From Cardiocondyla obscurior (Eukaryota; Arthropoda; Insecta; Hymenoptera; Formicidae), in the NCBI RefSeq assembly GCF_019399895.1, contig NC_091870.1, forward strand, positions 6,369,001-6,433,000: a DNA stretch of 64,000 nt, given 5' to 3'. Under the pieces are notes generated by a model, which ran no database searches, was not told the DNA's origin, and was given only the letters and a program-made list of their open reading frames with translations. This document shows, piece by piece, positions 47,376-58,534 of this stretch; position 1 is the stretch's first letter, and the number at the start of each line of letters is the position of its first letter. A program made the position numbers and the translations under genes.

Positions 47376-48071
47376 CCCCGCGCACATGGGCCGAGTGTGT
47401 CACGTCAACTCGGAATACTGCAATAATTGCGGCATCGCGAGCGAGCAAGCGAGCGGGTCGGAGCGCGGAAAGAAAGGGAGGAGGGAAGAAATGATGATCA
47501 GGAGCATACAAGGCGAAGAGGAAGAAGGGATAGAGGCCATGTGGCGAACAGTAGTTGCACGTTAAGATGCGCGGAGAAAGAAAAGGGAGAAAAGGAGAAG
47601 AGAAAGAGAGAGAAAGAAAGAGAGAGAGCTGATCCCGGAGTCATCCACCCTTGAAGGAGAGAAGTCGGCGGTAGCTATTGCCGGTGCCTGGCCGGCCTGT
47701 TCGCGGTCGGCGCGCGGGGTTAATCGTCGCGACTTTGTAGATGAGATTGGATGGGGCATTAAACGGTGGACGCCAAGACCATCCCGCCGCTTCAAATTTA
47801 ATTTGACCCCCGCGACTTCTCGAATTAATAATCCCGCGCTTGGATTCTTACTTCGGTGCCGTTGTCGAGGATGATTAGAAATTATCGTTTATGCGTGACT
47901 ACGTTTATTGTCCACTTCGTGGTTACGTGCTTTTACCGCGTCCCGTTGGAGGGTGGGCAATATTCGGTTAATTCTGCTGACACTAATCAAATTTATGGCG
48001 GTAACCAGTGGGACAGCCGATGAAAGCGGTTTCGGATAAGTAAAAGTAATTTTTAATTATTGTTAAAAAAA

Positions 48072-48091
48072 ATATAATAATAATAATAATA
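48072..48091. repeat. (AAT)n repeat
   Basis: ATAATAATAATAATA after an A run. Confidence 0.85.
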
Positions 48092-48309
48092 TGTAGTTTA
48101 ATTGAAAGCGTCGCGATTTTTATTCTTTTACTTGTTATTACTCGCGTCGAGTTTTCTTGCTTAGCTTATTTTCTTTATAAATGTAATTCTTTTTCGAAAT
48201 TAACAATAAATTATGTTGACGCCGTTGCACTGATACGGACACGTTGTGATGCGCGATGAGGAGAAGGAGGTGACAGAGGGGCATCGGCGGTCTGTGCTCG
48301 CGGTAAACC

Positions 48310-49560
48310 CTAAGCCTCAAAGTCCGCAGGAGGGAAACGCCATGCATAGCTGAGGGACGGCGGTAGCGACCGAGTGCAACGCGTGCACGTTCTGGGCGGG
48401 GTAGGAGAACGATCCTGGCAAGGGCCAGGAGTCATCGAGTGACACACGCACGACTGCCACGCTTCGTGGTCACGGTCAAAGCGCACGCGAAACATCGTCG
48501 ACGAATGGGGAAGGACACGCTTCGATTGCTCCTGTAAGCGGAGCACCTCTTGCACGGCTGGCGGACGACAAGAATCCTGCGACGTGGTTCTTCGATCCCG
48601 ATCGAGGGCTATGCCGGATTAAGTTTCGCTATGCAGTTGAAATTAAATCACCGTCAAGTCGCTATCGAGGTGCGAGACGGCTATTGTGACCGAGAAATCT
48701 ATATGCGATGAATAGGTAACGGAGAAAATTGGAAAGTCCCGCGTAATATTACACATTTTATTAACCGGTTATTTTTTCTATTATTTATTATACTAAAAGA
48801 AACCATGCGCGCGCTACGCACGGGCTATTTTTTAAGAACCCCCAATTTCAAACTATGAAAAAAAAAAAAAAGTAATGCGACTTACCAATCTGCATGAGCT
48901 TCAGCGGAGTTGTAAAGTTCTGCGGGTGACTGTAACATAAAATAAAACACATTAATGTAGACATGTATATTTGTAAAAAATTAATAAAAAAAAGATTAAA
49001 GTTTTTATTCAATAAATATTTTATTTAAAAAATTTATTCTCACCTAAAAGTTGCTCCGCCGATGCAGGATGCCCTTCCCGGGCCTGCTCCTCCTCTCAGA
49101 TGGGACGTGTCGAGTCATCCTTCCGCGCACAAGTCACTCGCGAACACCCCGACAGTGATTTTACAATCGCGAAAATTATTAATCTTTATCGCGCGATTCA
49201 GTTCGGCACTCGCGATTAGAATAAAGCCGTCCGAATACTATACGAAACTCCCGGAACGACCGACGAACCGACTGCGGTTCGTATAATAATTAATATCGGC
49301 GGTGACGACACTTTCGTTGAACAGCAGTGAATGCAGCTGCGTCCATCTGTAACAAAAAAAATATATATAATTTAATAAACGACAGCAATAGAATCGATTA
49401 ATTAGCTTCTCAAATAAAAGATTACTTCGGAGAGATAAACACGGAAGGATATAACTTACTTTAAAAAAAGGAAACGTATTCACACGTGCTCTTCTCACAC
49501 GGAAAATAAGGAGGAGAAGATAGTTCTCGTGCCGGGCGGTTTTCGTTAAACGCAAGTAAG
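48310..49560 (-). CDS. Candidate four-exon minus-strand transcript
   Basis: Unknown product. Read on the minus strand: exon 1 ends at 49460 (TTTAAA|GTAAGTT). A 113-nt intron ends in TTTTTTGTTACAG. Exon 2 is 49346-49044, ending TTTTAG|GTGAGAA. A 114-nt intron ends in TTTATTTTATGTTACAG. Exon 3 is 48929-48886 (44 nt), ending AGATTG|GTAAGTC. A 328-nt intron ends in TTCTTGTCGTCCGCCAG. Exon 4 runs from 48557. Two consecutive short introns with near-consensus ends are the best splicing evidence in the window. Exons 1-2 look untranslated. An ATG in exon 3 (48895) opens a frame (MQIAVQEVLRLQEQSKRVLP) that continues in phase through exon 4 to TAG at 48312-48310, 85 aa, with Cys/Pro-rich C-terminal half. 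An alternative is that exon 3 splices to exons outside the window, or that this is a noncoding RNA. Exon 1 start is not defined. Confidence 0.4.
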
Positions 49561-49599
49561 TATTAATTTCGGCACGGACACGTGGCTGTTGTGTAACGC

Positions 49600-49745
49600 G
49601 TACGTGTGCTTCGCGCGACCGCTAGAGAAGGACAAAGCGAGAGTGGGAGTAGTGAGGGAATATACCTAGCGCGCGGTACGTAGGCTCGCGCTCGCTCTCA
49701 CCCCGTTTCCCCCCGCCTCCCCCCGACCCCCCGCGCCGATCTATT
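49600..49745 (-). promoter_or_regulatory. Likely promoter region of the 48.3-49.5 kb transcript
   Basis: G-rich on the minus strand (GGGGGGTCGGGGGGAGGCGG), then GC-rich sequence leading into exon 1. No TATA box. A CpG-rich start region is common in insect genes but this placement is inferred only from the splice structure downstream. Confidence 0.3.
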
Positions 49746-49756
49746 CGTTACTCTAG

Positions 49757-49889
49757 TTCGATTTAATTGTAATATTTAATTAGTATGTCCAGACAAAGAC
49801 GGTACTTCCACCAGATCGTTCTCGATCTTGAAAATCGCGAAGACCGTCTTTGCCTGGACATATTAATTAAATATTAAAATTAAATCAAA
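49757..49889. repeat. Long near-perfect hairpin, miRNA-like or MITE-like
   Basis: Arms 49760-49803 and 49843-49886 are 44 nt each with three mismatches, one of which would be a G-U pair in RNA. Key arm sequence is ATGTCCAGACAAAGACGGT against ACCGTCTTTGCCTGGACAT. After a one-base bulge a further CTTC/GAAG pairs, and the loop carries its own AGATCG/CGATCT hairpin. Beyond the arms pairing extends three more bases with one mismatch. Outer parts are AT-rich, inner 22 bp are not, as in many pre-miRNAs. No target-site duplication is obvious. It lies just upstream of the minus-strand transcript. Confidence 0.75.
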
Positions 49890-50862
49890 TCTCAAAATCG
49901 CCGACTTAACAGCCGACGTTGACACTCGCTTGGCGTGAAGCAAGCGAACTGAATTTATATGAATTTAAATTATATATTAAATATTAATTAATATAAAATT
50001 TTTTCTTTCACGAGTTTTTTTTTTAAATAAATCTTAACTAAGTGCGAAAATAAACCAAAATTGTTACACGTCTTATTCAGATAATATGAGGGTTGCGAAT
50101 TGATTCGGATTATCTTTAGCATCCTTCAAAGCTGGCGCCAGCAATCCTAATGCGATTATAATTAGGACCATTTGCTCATCTTGGATCACGAATCTGAGGA
50201 TCCCGCAGGGGTCATTTGCCTTTGCGCCCAACGAACTCGAGTCGACGGCGCCTCCGGCTGTTTTCTGGAAGCCACCGGTTCCATATCTACTAGATGGATC
50301 AAGGATGATCTCGTTACCATGATTGTAACGCGATAGCTATCCCGATCTAAAACCGCTTGTATATGAATATCTTTTCATACTTTATAGCCGTAATGCCTGT
50401 ATGCAATAATAGCGTATGAAATCCAGGATACACCGCGATATCCAACAGCTGTTACAGTAGTCGCGATGTAATGAATGTTATGACCGGAACAGTGTCGCTC
50501 GTCACTTGATGACGAATGCAGGTATTACGCGCCCGGTAATATCGGGTAATTATGAAAAGGAGAAATAGTTCAGAGACACGTCATTGTGGCATCTATTAAG
50601 GTGAATGGCACGTATTTCTACTCTGTGCTCTCACTGCTTAATTATTTTTGCAATCGCTGTGAGTTTTCTTTAATTAGGATTCACTCGAGGTCGAGTGGGC
50701 ACCTGAGTAAACCATTGTCGAGATAAAAAAGAAAGAGAGAGAGAGAGAAAAAAAAAAGGAAAAATAACGGAAAGACGGAAGAAGCTCACTTCTTTATCAG
50801 ATAATGACATTTTTCTTTTCGCTTTCTGACCCGCGAGAATTTGTGAGATGACTAAATAAACA

Positions 50863-51228
50863 TTAATTAAGGATATTACATTTGAAATAAAATTTATGAG
50901 GTACGGGATTATCTTTCGTATTTCTCGTCGTATTTCTTGTCGCAACGTTCTCGCTCGGGCTTCTCGTCGAAATTATCGGTGAAAAACGTACGATTTCTCG
51001 TGGGGACATTGACCACAGCGTAATATACATTGTGTTAATTTTGATCACATGTTTGCAAATGTTGATTATGTCTTTTCGTAGGGGAAGACGCGGATATGAT
51101 TCGTGTACGCCCACTACCTTTGTCAGACCCTTTTTCAATCCTTTCATCGACCCTTCTTTGGCTGTACCTAAACCAGAACAAAGGTATTGCCTCGCCTCAA
51201 AGGTAGCGAAGATTCTTTGAAGTATCAT
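50863..51228 (-). CDS. Candidate 121-aa frame in AT-rich sequence
   Basis: Unknown product. ATG 51228 (context AAAGAATGA) opens 121 codons to TAA at 50863. The DNA is AT-rich, where chance frames this long are rarer. Reads MILQRIFATFEARQYLCSGL, then a Lys/Gly part (EGSMKGLKKGLTKVVGVHES), a hydrophobic-tinged INICKHVIKINTMYITLWSM, and an Asn/Thr/Arg-rich tail. A C/T tract and TTCGAAAG acceptor lie just upstream at 51239. A 62-codon plus frame overlaps (51032-51220). No polyadenylation signal close by. No family recognised. Confidence 0.25.
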   Translation of the reverse strand: MILQRIFATFEARQYLCSGLGTAKEGSMKGLKKGLTKVVGVHESYPRLPLRKDIINICKHVIKINTMYITLWSMSPREIVRFSPIISTRSPSENVATRNTTRNTKDNPVPHKFYFKCNILN

Positions 51229-52336
51229 TCTTTCTGTTCTTTCGAAAAAAAAAATAAAGAAGCGAAACTCAGGAGATAGGAGTTTAGCATTTTATTCCCA
51301 AGAGAAATAATATAATACTGTCTTCCGCATTTCGCCGGGATATTGTATGAGATGAAAGAGACAAAATCTATTAAGAACCGTAAAATAATTACCCGTGCAT
51401 TAATGTAATAATGAATAAAAATACAAAATGTTGTGGAATAATTATTAAAAGGTTTCAAAACAAACTTTCAAAATTATTTTTTAAACTCCATCCCTTTGAA
51501 GAACACGGAGACGCATTTGCGATATTTACGTACCAAATTATAATTTCAACCTCCAACATTAATCCGGAATAATTATGACAAATTAATATTTATCTCTCTA
51601 CTTTACAGTCTGCATTCGCGATTACTTACTGCGCCGCGTCCCTTCGTCGCGACCGGTAGCCGCGTATATTCGCCGAAGTTTTGCGCAACTCGTCGCTTCG
51701 CACAAAGAAAAAGGGATAAAAAAGAAAAAAGAAAAAAAGAAAAAAAAAAAGAAGCAGAGAAGAAGAAAAAACGGAGGAAAGAAGAGAACCCCTCATTAGC
51801 AAGGTAGCTCGCGGGGGCCCACTGACGTTCGCGTTTCATAACACGGTGCAACGCATGCATGCATGCACGTGCAACGTGCGGCCACGATGGGATCCTTCGC
51901 GTGGCTCCTCTCGCTGGGTGACGCACGCCCACCGACAACGACGAGTCGTACGCGCACGATGCAAAAGGGAGCATCAAATTATCCAGGAAGCGGGTAAGCT
52001 CGCGACGAGAACCTATGCTCACGCGTAAAGAACGTCTTTACCTGAGCGCGGGCCACGCCACGTCGCGTACAAAAGGGAGAGGGGCAAAGGGCCTTTTACC
52101 GTGGTTTGACCAGCGTGTATTGCCGTAATTTTCGCCGCGCAAGGGAAACGGTCAGAGGCCCCATCACGTCGCGGACAGGCAAGGGCATCCCTCGAACAGT
52201 GCTCACAATCTCTATCGCAACGTATAATCAAAAAAAAAAAAAAAAATCGCGATGCTGAGCGCAGTGGCTGATAGAGCTTTCTCGCGCAATTTTTCTTCTC
52301 CGCTTGCTTCTTGCTTATCTCGTTTGTGCTCGTCAT
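51225..52336 (-). CDS. Candidate three-exon gene, 124 aa
   Basis: Unknown product. Minus strand exons 52336-52042, 51695-51630 and 51238-51225. ATG 52336 is in ATAAAAATGACG, a good insect context; the start reads MTSTNEISKKQAEKKNCARK. A T run gives a short Phe stretch, followed by a Cys-rich part (RCDRDCEHCSRDALACPRRD). The donor is GCGCTCAG|GTAAAG. Exon 2 (66 nt) is preceded by over 60 nt of nearly pure T/C ending GTGCGAAG and ends GGCGCA|GTAAGT. Exon 3 follows TTTTTTTTTCGAAAG. Phases match (1 then 1) and give RGPRS/ATSCAKLRRIYAATGRDEGT/RRKQKE then TGA. Introns are 346 and 391 nt. Only phase 1 is open through exon 1, but exon 2 is open in all three frames, so the join is weakly tested. A plus-strand acceptor overlaps the exon 2 donor. 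Confidence 0.28.
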
Positions 52337-52349
52337 TTTTATTTCCGGC

Positions 52350-53740
52350 GAAGGGTTGAAAAGAACTTTATTTTTCTAAGAATATTTTAACCGCGTGAAG
52401 ATTATACTTTAAATTCTTTTTAATTGTGAATTACGCTGCGTAAAATTAATTCGAGAAATGTATTATAAATAAAGTACCGAACGTTTTAACTAGGAAGTAA
52501 TTTCTAAAATATTCAAAGATTTCCCCCGGCGTAAGTTTCATTATGCAGGATTCACTCTAGAAGAAGCAGAATAAAAAAGGAAGAAAGAAAAAAAAAGAAA
52601 AAAAAACTACAAGTCCTTGGAGAAAAGTAAACGAGCGGGCGTTCTGGTTTGACGTCGGTCATTGTCTCCGACTGGAGTGTCTTTTTACTAGTCGGGCATT
52701 TGCTGGTTTTAGCCGTTGTTGCCTCTGGAATCGCGCAATACGGAGACACTTCGTGACATACGAAATAGAAGCGGGACAAGTGTCGGTCTAAATAATTTAT
52801 CGCCTCTAAACCGTAAAAGTACCCGCGCTCGGCGCATCGCGGTCTCGCGCGCGGTCTGTAATCCGCGCGGCGGGCGCCCGGCGCAAAATTGCACGAGATG
52901 AGGCTCGTTCCGCGACGGCCGGTTCTAATTTATCTACGTCCAATCAATTTTATGTACTGTGACCGTGTCATTAGACCCTATCATCATCCCGCGGCGACCC
53001 TATCGCGCGAGGTCTGTAATTGGAAAATACGGACTTGTATCGCGAAATTATATCCTTAATACGAGAGAATAAAGAATAAGGGTGATATTCCATTGAACGT
53101 TCGCGGCGCTTTTTTACGAGGTATCATCAGAACGATAGAGAGACCGTCTCGTAGCGTAAGGAATAATGACATTGTTCTGGGGGAGGGGGTTTTTTTTATA
53201 TATTTCTTTTTTCTTGTCTCTTTATTTTCCCGGCGAGCGATAAGTATCCGTTTCGTCTCCCGGGGGAACGATATTTCCTCGCGATTTACCGTTGCATCAG
53301 TGCGGATGCCCGACAGTTCGCGGCGAGATCACAGTGCAGCGTGTTAGATAAATTCCCCGCGTCATCGTGCCATTCGTCGAAAATAACCGAAGATGAATAT
53401 CGAAGGTGCAATAAATCACATCTCTTTTTTTTTTTCTCCTTTTTATCGTCTCGTCTGATAGAGTCGAAAACCGCGTATGTTTCACGGACACCGCGTCTCT
53501 ACGACTACGAAATACAGACAAAGCCATTTCGTCGATGTGGTAGCGGAGCTGTCGCTATACTACTGATTGTGCTAGAATCATTGTCACGTAAGCGCAGTTG
53601 TCTGCGATAGGGTGCCGGGCATGTGGCGCCCTTAGGGGAGTTAGCGCCCTACCGTTGAATAATATAATATTCAATTTGTATGTAATGAATATAAATTAAC
53701 GAGGCAACTTACTGATTTGTCTGTGGCGCGAATGAAAGGG
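52350..53740. other. No supported gene
   Basis: A runs at 52575-52605 and a T run at 53190-53215. Frames of 60-90 codons on both strands overlap each other without splice or polyadenylation support. Confidence 0.4.
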
Positions 53741-53753
53741 TTCGCCGACGAAA

Positions 53754-53954
53754 ATGGTTACTAAATGGACAAAAGCAATTGTAAGTCGCGCGAAGTCGCG
53801 ACCCGCGCTCGTTATACAGTTAACTGTAACGCATTTCGTTAGCACAGTGCCGTTAGTAATTTCCCAAAAAAAAAAACAAAAAAAAATGCTTTTTGTACTT
53901 TCGTCAATTTTAAGGAAGGGAAAAAAGGAAGAAGAAGTAAGACGAGCTCATTAA
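53754..53954 (+). CDS. Candidate small ORF or first coding exon
   Basis: ATG 53754 has the context GACGAAAATGG, matching the insect consensus. After nine codons (MVTKWTKAI) the sequence ATT|GTAAGTCGC is a strong donor in phase 0. Read through, the frame is 66 codons (with ALVIQLTVTHFVSTVPLVI, a possible membrane segment, then a Lys-rich tail from A runs), ending at TAA with ATTAAA on the stop. Either a spliced start exon or an unspliced small protein; not distinguishable here. Confidence 0.22.
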   Translation: MVTKWTKAIVSRAKSRPALVIQLTVTHFVSTVPLVISQKKKQKKMLFVLSSILRKGKKEEEVRRAH

Positions 53955-54497
53955 AGATGAATGAAGAGCACGACGAACTAGTACTTGTTGCGTAATCTGT
54001 TATCGATTGCGGGCATACGCACGCTAATAGTAATCATCGTGGCAGCTTCGTAGAACCGATGAAGAATAGAGTATAATGTGCCATTGTGATGTTAATTAGT
54101 ACTTGGTAGTATGTACGTAATGCAGAACCGAAGTTACCAGCACGTGCGAGTACCCACGTAGCATGACCTCTATTGTCGGAATCGAAACCACCGATTCAAT
54201 GCACCGGAGGCGTTATCTTGTGGCATTTGTTTTATTTGTACTACCTCGAACCTAAGCTCTTTGCGAGCACTGCGTTCTGCAAACGCTCTCCGGCGTCCAC
54301 CAGCCCGATAACACGCTTTCCCAAGAGCATGCCGCACTAATTGCTACCTCCGCGAATATGTATTAGCTCCGATACATTTATGCGCATGAAGCCAAGATTA
54401 TGCCGTCACAATTGCTTATCGTTATAAATCAGCCATCGTTCATCTTTATTATTCAAAGTATTCTTCGTATGCAAAGTTGCGCAGATGAATACAATTG

Positions 54498-54515
54498 CGC
54501 CGCCGCCGCCGCCGC
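54498..54515. repeat. (GCC)n repeat
   Basis: Six GCC units, short, in AT-rich surroundings. Confidence 0.85.
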
Positions 54516-54727
54516 GCGTGCCGTCGTAAAAATTTAATATTATAAATCCGAGATCTTATATTGCCGTCCGATTATAACGCAACGTGTAACATAAATGACA
54601 GACAGACGAGGGGAAAAAAAAAAAGAACGTTGAATATAAGATAAACCTGACTATATACTATTATATTGATCGTCGCAACTGTGATTAATTTTATTGAAAT
54701 TTATTCACTTTTCGCAATCGCAAACAT

Positions 54728-55003
54728 TTGATAAAAATACAAGCAAGAAACGAGAGGAAAAGAACGGCAGGGAGCGAGAGAGTAAAATCGCCGCTTAATC
54801 GGAGAAGGTTGAAAGCATCAACGGGTCGATACGTATTAATTAAACCTTACACCTACACTCTCGACTTCCTGCCGCAAATACTCGGGGATTATCCGAGCGT
54901 GAAGAGCGATCAGTCACTATCTGCCATACGCGTTGGCAATCCCCCGGCAGCCCGAATTGAAGCTTTCGAGCACGCTCGATCCGTCCGCATGACACATTCG
55001 TAA
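54728..55003 (+). CDS. Candidate frame or terminal exon, ordinary composition
   Basis: Unknown product. Open from about 54695 to TAA 55001-55003 with no ATG near the start. After a TTTTATTG...TTTCGC tract the first AG is at 54743-54744, so a terminal exon starting there is possible. Residues are balanced with no low complexity: basic first third (ARNERKRTAGSERVKSPLNR), then TGRYVLIKPYTYTLDFLPQI and GDYPSVKSDQSLSAIRVGNP. No close polyadenylation signal. Among the more protein-like frames, but unsupported by a start. Confidence 0.22.
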   Translation: MIKIQARNERKRTAGSERVKSPLNRRRLKASTGRYVLIKPYTYTLDFLPQILGDYPSVKSDQSLSAIRVGNPPAARIEAFEHARSVRMTHS

Positions 55004-55009
55004 CGATCC

Positions 55010-56500
55010 CCAATCCGCGACACCCTTTCCTCTTTCACGCTAGTATTTATATTTGGAGCCGTATGATGCGTTTACTCACCCTCCGAAAAACCACCGCCGA
55101 CGCCGCCGCCAACCCGTTGCAGCCCGGAATTAGCGATCCTCCCTCTCCCTAACCTCCCGACAGTTGCATTTAATTTTCCCGTGCGCGCGTCACCGAACAA
55201 TCCTTTCTCCCCATATGCACGTCGATTCGTGCGCCGACCACGTGCCACTAGAAAATTCCTTCGTACTTGCCGGCATTATACTTTCACTCCCTACGGACCG
55301 TCGCGGGGTGACTGTGTCGTACGTCATATGGCGTGCACTTTGCGAATTGCATCCCGCGCGGTCTGCCCGGCTTCGGTCGTAGCACATGACGAAGCCGTCA
55401 CGATAAGCGCGCCTGATGACGAAATTACGCTAAAGTCCGCTATTAGATCGCCGACGAGGGGCCGGCTAGTATCCTTCAACCTGCAATTTTTTTAAATTCC
55501 GCATAGCTAATACTTGATACGCGACTATTAATTATGAAGGAAATTAGAGGCAATTGCGGGAACACGGAGGTAAGGAGGGCGCACATTTCTATTTTTTTCT
55601 TTGAAAAAGAAAAAAAAAAGAAAAAAAAAATAGGGAGTGCGCGGAGCGTCGTTGATATAGATGTGAAAATGCGAAAAATGTAGGTTGTCGTAAATAGTAC
55701 AGCTCCAAACAATTGCGGATAGCTCACCTTAAACAGCTGACGTTACCGCGATGGTACGCGATTGCTCGGTCGGCTTACTTTTGCGGGAATAAAATAAGTG
55801 GATCGAAGAGATATATAAATATGTAAAAAGCGCGTAAAAATAATTTCGAGACTTTCTAGAAGTGATTCATTAAAACATTTCGTGCCCGCGTTTCATAAGC
55901 TATCGGGAACTCCTGTACAATGTAATGCAAAAGATACGGCTTGTTTTCAAAGAATATGATACATCTTATCGCATTAAATGAATAATGAGTCCGTTTAATG
56001 AATGCAGTGAGCGGTATTATTACATGGTTAAGAGGGACAGTAAATTATGCATTGGCTTCGAGGCGACTCTGTCTAGTAATTACCATTATATCGGCAAGAT
56101 CTGTCATTAACTACATGTGGAAGCAAATTTAAGTGGGTCTAAGTAGTTCCCCATATTGTGCTAAAATTGGCATTCTCATTCCTGAGGTCAGCTCGTTTGC
56201 AACGCCATTCATTAACACTACGAAATCGTAGGAAAGATAATTGCATGCATATATATATACATATATGTATGTATATATGTATATATAAATTAATATATAT
56301 ATGTACATGTGAATATGCAAGGCACACGTGAACGCGTGGGTTTAATAAATGTAATTATGTGAAAACTTGCTAATTCAAACATACGAGGGGGATACAATAG
56401 GATACCACAGAATCTTGTTCGATCTTATGAGGTTACTGCGCTTGAGGATTTGTGCCCTTTCCCTCGTAATAAACTAGCGAAATGTAAAAGTAGAAAGTAG
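55010..56500. other. No supported gene; A runs
   Basis: A run at 55605-55631. Frames at 55164-55495 overlap on both strands. The AT repeat at 56246-56310 lies at the end. Confidence 0.4.
56246..56310. repeat. AT dinucleotide-rich array
   Basis: (AT)n and (GTAT)n mixed, long enough to form a cruciform; also gives a false Ile/Tyr frame on the minus strand. Confidence 0.85.
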
Positions 56501-56544
56501 GCTATTCGCACAATCGAATGCCGTTCCTTGATACTATGATCTAG

Positions 56545-56810
56545 TGCCGCGATACTTGCTATTGGCAGAGAGAAAAAGTGATCCTTTATATAAATTGGTT
56601 TGCCGGAGAAGTCACTCGAGCTTGAAATTGCACGAAATTATTAGCATCACTTGTAAAGTAAGCATTCCGGCGTTTTCACAGTTACAATCGGAACAATATC
56701 CACCGTTTCCTCGCGTTAATTTTTTTTTTCTTTTTTTTTTACTTCCTTTGCTCCATATTTTAATATAAAAATAAAAGTGTGCTAACTTTGCGGAGGTGGA
56801 GCACTCATAA
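56545..56810 (+). CDS. Candidate last two exons with polyadenylation signal (56545-56657, 56778-56810)
   Basis: Unknown product. Exon 1: acceptor TGATCTAG at 56544, moderate; frame of 37 codons (PRYLLLAERKSDPLYKLVCR, then RSHSSLKLHEIISITCK); donor TGTAAA|GTAAGCA, strong, phase 0. The intron is 120 nt; its T-rich tract (about 22 T/C) is followed by no AG until AAATAAAAG at 56777, which therefore fits an AG-scanning acceptor. Exon 2 in matching phase is CANFAEVEHS, TAA at 56808-56810, and AATAAA (56809-56814) overlaps that stop. Donor, phase and polyadenylation signal agree, which makes this one of the better models despite the small size. The upstream exon is missing. Confidence 0.32.
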
Positions 56811-57802
56811 TAAAATTAAAGAGAAAAGAGGACTCGCCAGAGGAAATAATAATTTTTTCGAACGTATAAACCTTTTTCACATTCGCGCAATTGCAGACAA
56901 ACGTTCGTGCGAATAAATGCGTGTCACATAGTTTTTCCAAGGCGCCCAGCAGGGATTTTATGCATGTAAATCGGCACTAAAATAGAAGAGCGGAGCATGC
57001 GGGCGGTACAGAGACGTCGACAAAGGAGAAACATCGCGCATCGACGACTTGAGGCAAAAGCTCTTATCCCCGTTTTTCTCCATCGTTAGTATCGGTGGTA
57101 ACATCTCATATCGCGCGCTCCGAACGTGTCTTCGGGCACCGAGATCTTAATTCGCATGGGCGCGCTCGAGATAAATGCGTCGCGCAATAAAAGTTTGTAA
57201 ATCCTTCAATCATCGAGCGCGCGGGGCGGAAAGGAGGGTTTGACGAGATCCGGAATTGCGGGATTCTCACGAGGGGGCCAGCGGGAGGGAGAAGGAAAAC
57301 AGTCGCGATGAGATAGCATCCCCTCGTGTGACCCGTTATTTAAATTAGACCAATAAACCTAACTGGCAGCCGGCCCCCGCGTATCGAGAGACCGCAGCGG
57401 CATTCGGCCGATCCGGAGCGGAGGAGCCCGTCTCGATTTCCGAGGAAATGGCAAGCTCACTTGTTCCCTTCGCGCGATTTGCCCGCTGCCCCACAGCGCC
57501 CCGGATAAGTCCTATCCTTGCCGGTAATTGCGCCTACATCCTGCGCGCCGCGTCTGGTCGATGTAGCTTCGCTCGGCGGAGGCGTTCAACGATCGCGATA
57601 AACGTCCTTCGGCTGAGGAAATGGATCATGATCGCCACGACGATAACCGCGACTACGGGGGGTAATTCAGAGAGCAGATATATTTTTACGGAATCACTTT
57701 CTCCCCGCTGATGTTCGAGGTAACCGTAACAATGGACGTGCTGTGCTACATGCGAGCTAAAATTATCTCGTTTATTGCTGGCTCGAGTAAACTCTTATTT
57801 CT

Positions 57803-57841
57803 CGAGAGAGAGAGATATATATAAATATATATGTATATATT
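57803..57841. repeat. GA then AT microsatellite
   Basis: (GA)n running into (AT)n with TAT interruptions. Confidence 0.85.
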
Positions 57842-58195
57842 ACAGTTAAAAAATTACCGATGTTTAAATGTAAATTTTAAACAGCGTGCTCTTGATTATA
57901 TTTTTTATGGTACTTCGAGTGAAATAAAATAGCTCGCGCTCGTGAACTCGTAGCTCCTTTAACCACGAATTTCCGCCGGGGCTACTCGTGCCTGTTCAAA
58001 GTCGCGAGCGTAATTCACGCCCGGCTATACAAAGGTAAACAGCCCGTGCAACAGCGCGCGTAAACGGCTGTAACTTCGCTGTAACCCCAGTAACCCCATA
58101 AGGTACCCTGCTCCTTCTTTGCGCGGCGTACACGTGCTTTCGTGTAGAGCAACGCCTCCTGGCTCGTTGCCCGCTCGTTTTACGGCCACCGTCGA

Positions 58196-58203
58196 TATAT
58201 AAG
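58196..58203 (+). promoter_or_regulatory. TATA-like box
   Basis: TATATAAG in GTCGATATATAAGAGCG. The nearest downstream candidate is the exon at 58535. Not otherwise supported. Confidence 0.2.
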
Positions 58204-58534
58204 AGCGTTTAAATCCGCATAGCCGCTATGCTAAACTAATGAAGTTGAGCGACTCGAGGCACCCCCTGCTGTTCAGCGAAATAGTTCGGGAACACTGTCT
58301 GCACGCGCAAAAAAAAATTATCCTCCTTCATTATCCTTTTCTATTTAACTTTCAGCGCGGGTTTGTTGCATAAATTTATGTCGGAGATAAATATAGAGGC
58401 ACCGCGTACAATATATGCGGCTGAAAATGCACAAAAGATGCAGGAAAGAAGTCGGTCAACTTCCACGAATATAAAAGAGGATTCCTAAAAATTCCGCTTC
58501 TTTCTTCGGACGCTATTGTCTCGCGCTTTTGCAG

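Noticed and set aside
56129..56327. Ile/Tyr-rich minus frames
   Set aside because: Direct translation of the AT repeat.
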